Positions 61,283-64,000 of a stretch of 64,000 nucleotides of DNA are shown piece by piece; positions within the stretch are counted from its first letter, which is position 1; every line of letters starts with the position of its first letter. Source of the stretch: Pelomonas sp051857475 (GTDB lineage: Bacteria > Pseudomonadota > Gammaproteobacteria > Burkholderiales > Burkholderiaceae_C); NCBI RefSeq assembly GCF_051857475.1, contig NZ_JBPZGZ010000004.1:186001-250000 (forward strand), given 5' to 3'. The notes under the pieces were generated by a model. The model had not been told where the DNA came from. It did no database searches and was given only the letters and a program-made list of their open reading frames with translations. The position numbers and the translations under genes are program-made.

Positions 61283-62872
61283 ATGAATGTCGTTTCCCCC
61301 CGCCCGCCCCTGACCCTGCGCATGCGCGACGAAGACAACGTCGCCATCGTCGCCAACGACGGCGGTCTGCCGGAAGGCACGCGACTGCCCGATGGCATTC
61401 CTGGCGCCGGGCTGGTGCTGCGCGACAAGGTGCCTCAAGGGCACAAGGTCGCGCTGCGCGACATCGCCGAGGGCGAGGTGGTGCTGCGCTACGGTGTGCC
61501 CATCGGCTATGCGCTGAAAGCCATTGCTGCCGGCAGCTGGGTGCACGAGCGCCTGCTGCAGATGCCCTCGGCCCGCGCTCTCGAGGGGCTGCCCAGTGCG
61601 ACGGTGAAGCCGCCGGTGGCCGAACCGCTGACGGGCTACACCTTCGAGGGCTATCGCAATGCCGACGGCTCGGTGGGCACGCGCAACATCCTGGCCATCA
61701 CGACGACGGTGCAGTGCGTGGCCGGCGTCGTCGCCCAGGCGGTGGCGCGCATCAAGGCCGAGTTGCTGCCGCTCTACCCGAACGTCGACGACGTCATCGG
61801 CCTGGAGCACAGCTATGGCTGCGGCGTGGCCATCGAAGCGCCGGATGCCGTCATCCCCATCCGCACGCTGAAGAACATCTCGTTGAACCCCAACTTCGGT
61901 GGCGAGGTCATGGTGGTCAGCCTGGGCTGCGAGAAACTGCAGCCGGCGCGCCTGCTGCCACCGGGCAGCTTCCCGATCACGGACGAGCGTGGTGCCGACA
62001 GCGGCCCCGAGACGGTCTGCCTGCAGGACGATGCCCACGTGGGATTCATGTCCATGCTGGATGACATCCTGCAGACGGCGAGGCCGCACCTGGAGCGCCT
62101 GAACGCCCGTCGCCGCGAGACCGTGCCAGCCAGCGAGCTCGTCGTCGGTGTGCAGTGCGGCGGCAGCGACGCCTTCTCCGGCGTGACGGCCAACCCGGCC
62201 GTCGGCTTTTGCGCCGACCTGCTGGTGCGCGCCGGCGCCACCATCATGTTCAGCGAGAACACCGAGGTGCGCGACGCCGTCGAGCAACTGACCAGCCGCG
62301 CCGCCACGCCCGAAGTGGCCGACGCCATCATTCGCGAACTCGGCTGGTACGACCGCTACCTCGACCGCGGTCGCGTCGACCGCTCGGCCAACACCACGCC
62401 GGGCAACAAGGCCGGCGGCCTCTCCAACATTGCCGAGAAGGCCATGGGCTCCATCATCAAGAGCGGCAGCTCGGCCATCGCCCATGTGCTGGCGCCGGGC
62501 GACAAGCTCAGGCGCGACCAGCGCGGCCTGGTCTATGCCGCGACGCCGGCCAGCGACTTCATCTGCGGCACGCTGCAGCTGGCTGCCGGCATGAATCTGC
62601 ACATCTTCACCACCGGCCGCGGCACGCCCTATGGCCTGGCCGAATGCCCGGTCGTCAAGGTGGCGACCCGCAGCGACCTGGCGCGGCGCTGGCATGACCT
62701 GATGGACATCAATGCCGGCCGCATTGCCGATGGCGAGGCAAGCATCGAGGAGACGGGCTGGGCCATGTTCCAGTTGCTGCTCGATGTTGCCAGCGGCCGC
62801 AAGAAGACCTGGGCCGAGCACTGGAAGCTGCATAACGCCCTGGTGCTGTTCAACCCGGCGCCGGTGACCTGA
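61283..62872 (+). CDS. garD: Galactarate dehydratase
   Basis: UxaA-family iron-dependent enzyme of 529 residues converting galactarate to 5-dehydro-4-deoxyglucarate. N-terminal SAF-like domain (DEDNVAIVANDGGLPEGT, KVPQGHKVALRDIAEGEVVLRYG) and core motifs NADGSVGTRNILAI, EHSYGCGVAI, VSLGCEKLQP, VGVQCGGSDAFSGVTANPAVG and GNKAGGLSNIAEKAMGS. Divergent from the FadR-type regulator. Together with gudD it makes the locus able to use both aldaric acids. Confidence 0.93.
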   Translation: MNVVSPRPPLTLRMRDEDNVAIVANDGGLPEGTRLPDGIPGAGLVLRDKVPQGHKVALRDIAEGEVVLRYGVPIGYALKAIAAGSWVHERLLQMPSARALEGLPSATVKPPVAEPLTGYTFEGYRNADGSVGTRNILAITTTVQCVAGVVAQAVARIKAELLPLYPNVDDVIGLEHSYGCGVAIEAPDAVIPIRTLKNISLNPNFGGEVMVVSLGCEKLQPARLLPPGSFPITDERGADSGPETVCLQDDAHVGFMSMLDDILQTARPHLERLNARRRETVPASELVVGVQCGGSDAFSGVTANPAVGFCADLLVRAGATIMFSENTEVRDAVEQLTSRAATPEVADAIIRELGWYDRYLDRGRVDRSANTTPGNKAGGLSNIAEKAMGSIIKSGSSAIAHVLAPGDKLRRDQRGLVYAATPASDFICGTLQLAAGMNLHIFTTGRGTPYGLAECPVVKVATRSDLARRWHDLMDINAGRIADGEASIEETGWAMFQLLLDVASGRKKTWAEHWKLHNALVLFNPAPVT

Positions 62873-63010
62873 AGCTGTAACGCCCGAAACGGGCGCGCCT
62901 TCCGTCACGCCTTCGAGGGTGAGGGATGCCGCGGAGCCTGCAGTTCTCACGCCCGCGTCCGACATCCCCGGGGTTGAATCGAACTTCCTGGCCTGTTGGC
63001 GGGTGCTGTC

Positions 63011-64000
63011 TTGCTGTCTTCGTCCGTTTCTCTTGATCCTCCCCGCGCCGAAGGCGCCGGCTTGCCGCGTCGCATTCGGGCGCCGCGCGCAGCCGGCCTG
63101 GCATTGGGCGCTGTTTGCGTCGGTGCCGCACTGCTGCAGAACGATGCGCCCGCCTGGCAGTTCGCGCTGATGCTGGCGCAGGTGCTGGCCTGGCCGCATC
63201 TGGCCTATGCCCTGAGTTCTCGCAGTGCCCAGCCCAAGGAGGCCGAGTACCGCAACCTGGTGTTCGACTGCGCGCTGTCGGCCATGTGGCTGCCGGCCAT
63301 GGGCTTCAATGTGCTGCCCAGCGCTTTGGCGCTGGCCCTGGTCATGATGGACACGGTGGCTGTCGGCGGCCGGCCTCTGCTGTGGCGTGGCGCAGTGGCC
63401 GCCGTTTGGGGTGTGGGTTTCGGTGCGCTGCTCCTGCCGGCGCCCCTGCAGCTGACGGCCACGCTCTCCACCACCATTGCCTGCCTGCCCGTCATGGTGG
63501 CCTATCCGCTGACTGTGGGCTTGGTGATGTTCCGCCTGTCGACACGCCTGAGCGAGAAGCGCCGCCAGCAGGAGCGCTCCGAGCGCCTGGTGCGTCACAC
63601 CTTCGATGCCATGGAGGCCGGCATCGTGCTGTACGACGCTGACGACCGCCTGCTGCTCTGCAACCAGACCTTCCGCTTGTTGCACCGTCCCATCGAGCCG
63701 CTGCTGCGGCCTGGCCAGCCGCGTGCCGACGTGCTGCGCGCCGCCGTCGGCCATGGCCTGGTGCGCGAAGCCCTGGGCCGCGAGGACGACTGGCTGGCCG
63801 AGCAGCTGACGGGCGCCACCAGTCCTGCGCCGCTGGAAGTGCGCGAACTGGGCGACCACAGCTGGCGCCGCGTGCTGGACCAGCGCCTGCCGGACGGCAG
63901 CCTGCTGTCCTTCTCCACCGACGTGACCGACATGGTGCGCCGCGAGCGCGAGCTGCAGCGCCTGAACGTCGAGCGCGATGCCTATGCGCAGCAGTTGGGC
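63011..64000 (+). CDS. MASE2-PAS signalling protein, 3' end beyond the window
   Basis: The frame is open from 62978 to the window end. There is no ATG at the front; TTG at 63011 is the most likely start, with TTG 62996 as an alternative. Residues about 18-175 form a MASE2 membrane sensor domain (PRRIRAPRAAGLALGAV, AWPHLAYALSSRSAQPKEAEYRNLVFDCALS, AMGFNVLPSALAL) with several helices. A coiled coil (RLSEKRRQQERSERLV) and a PAS domain (FDAMEAGIVLYDADDRLLLCNQTFRLLH) follow, then a second coiled coil. MASE2 is usually joined to GGDEF or adenylate-cyclase domains, so the missing part is probably a cyclase; a histidine kinase is also possible. Confidence 0.75.
   Translation, partial: MLSSSVSLDPPRAEGAGLPRRIRAPRAAGLALGAVCVGAALLQNDAPAWQFALMLAQVLAWPHLAYALSSRSAQPKEAEYRNLVFDCALSAMWLPAMGFNVLPSALALALVMMDTVAVGGRPLLWRGAVAAVWGVGFGALLLPAPLQLTATLSTTIACLPVMVAYPLTVGLVMFRLSTRLSEKRRQQERSERLVRHTFDAMEAGIVLYDADDRLLLCNQTFRLLHRPIEPLLRPGQPRADVLRAAVGHGLVREALGREDDWLAEQLTGATSPAPLEVRELGDHSWRRVLDQRLPDGSLLSFSTDVTDMVRRERELQRLNVERDAYAQQLG

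Noticed and set aside
62881..62895. CGCCCG-AAA-CGGGCG hairpin after garD
   Set aside because: Stem of only 6 bp with no T-run; too weak to call a terminator.

Overview
The window is very GC-rich DNA with densely packed, often ATGA-overlapped genes. A Bug/TctC-type solute receptor, a 5-dehydro-4-deoxyglucarate dehydratase/2-oxoglutarate-semialdehyde route for sugar acids, a TonB-dependent receptor of the Xanthomonas/Caulobacter type and many LysR/LacI/GntR regulators together suggest a free-living or plant/soil-associated betaproteobacterium of the order Burkholderiales (Roseateles/Mitsuaria-like). This placement is inferred from gene content, not from a marker gene.

Region 1 (1-23806, + strand) is a glycan utilisation locus. 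It holds a TonB-dependent receptor, a secreted GH18-like glycosidase, a flavin-dependent halogenase-family protein, a GH2 beta-mannosidase and a GH92 alpha-mannosidase. Next come a LacI regulator, a mannose isomerase-like AGE-family enzyme, a PfkB fructokinase, a second GH92, an FHS sugar permease, a GH31 glucosidase and an AmpG-like permease. The enzyme set fits stepwise dismantling of mannose-rich glycans, most simply N-glycans. Released mannose would be isomerised to fructose and phosphorylated to fructose-6-phosphate.

Region 2 (23841-33807) carries a TetR-controlled RND efflux operon (tetR-omf-mfp-rnd, - strand) with a near-perfect operator palindrome. It also has a small Thr/Pro-rich lipoprotein, an L-asparaginase II, and an NAD(P)-binding reductase divergent from a LysR regulator.

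Region 3 (33867-36197) looks foreign or decayed. It has a frameshifted AbiEi-like antitoxin remnant, a hipBA toxin-antitoxin pair with an inverted-repeat operator, and a 45-bp 3' half of a tRNA-Arg(CCG) gene of the kind left by integrative elements.

Region 4 (36228-50822) is mostly - strand: a TPR-GGDEF diguanylate cyclase, a DUF429 protein and two adjacent HExxH proteins. An ECF sigma/anti-sigma pair is coupled to a CuA-type cupredoxin, a Tat-type metallophosphoesterase and a cytochrome c. Two promoters of identical architecture sit in front of the cytochrome and the phosphoesterase. Then come an FCP1-like phosphatase, an amidohydrolase, a CpdA-like phosphoesterase, arginase, a LOG-family protein, MoeB, a LysR regulator and an MFS exporter.

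Region 5 (50892-54101) has a CtpA-type protease and a lipoprotein phosphoesterase. Region 6 (54115-62872) is a D-glucarate/galactarate catabolic locus (transporter, KGSADH, gudD, Bug receptor, kdgD, FadR-type regulator, and divergent garD) with a 25-bp palindromic operator. The window ends inside a MASE2-PAS signalling gene.

No rRNA, complete tRNA, CRISPR array or insertion sequence was seen.
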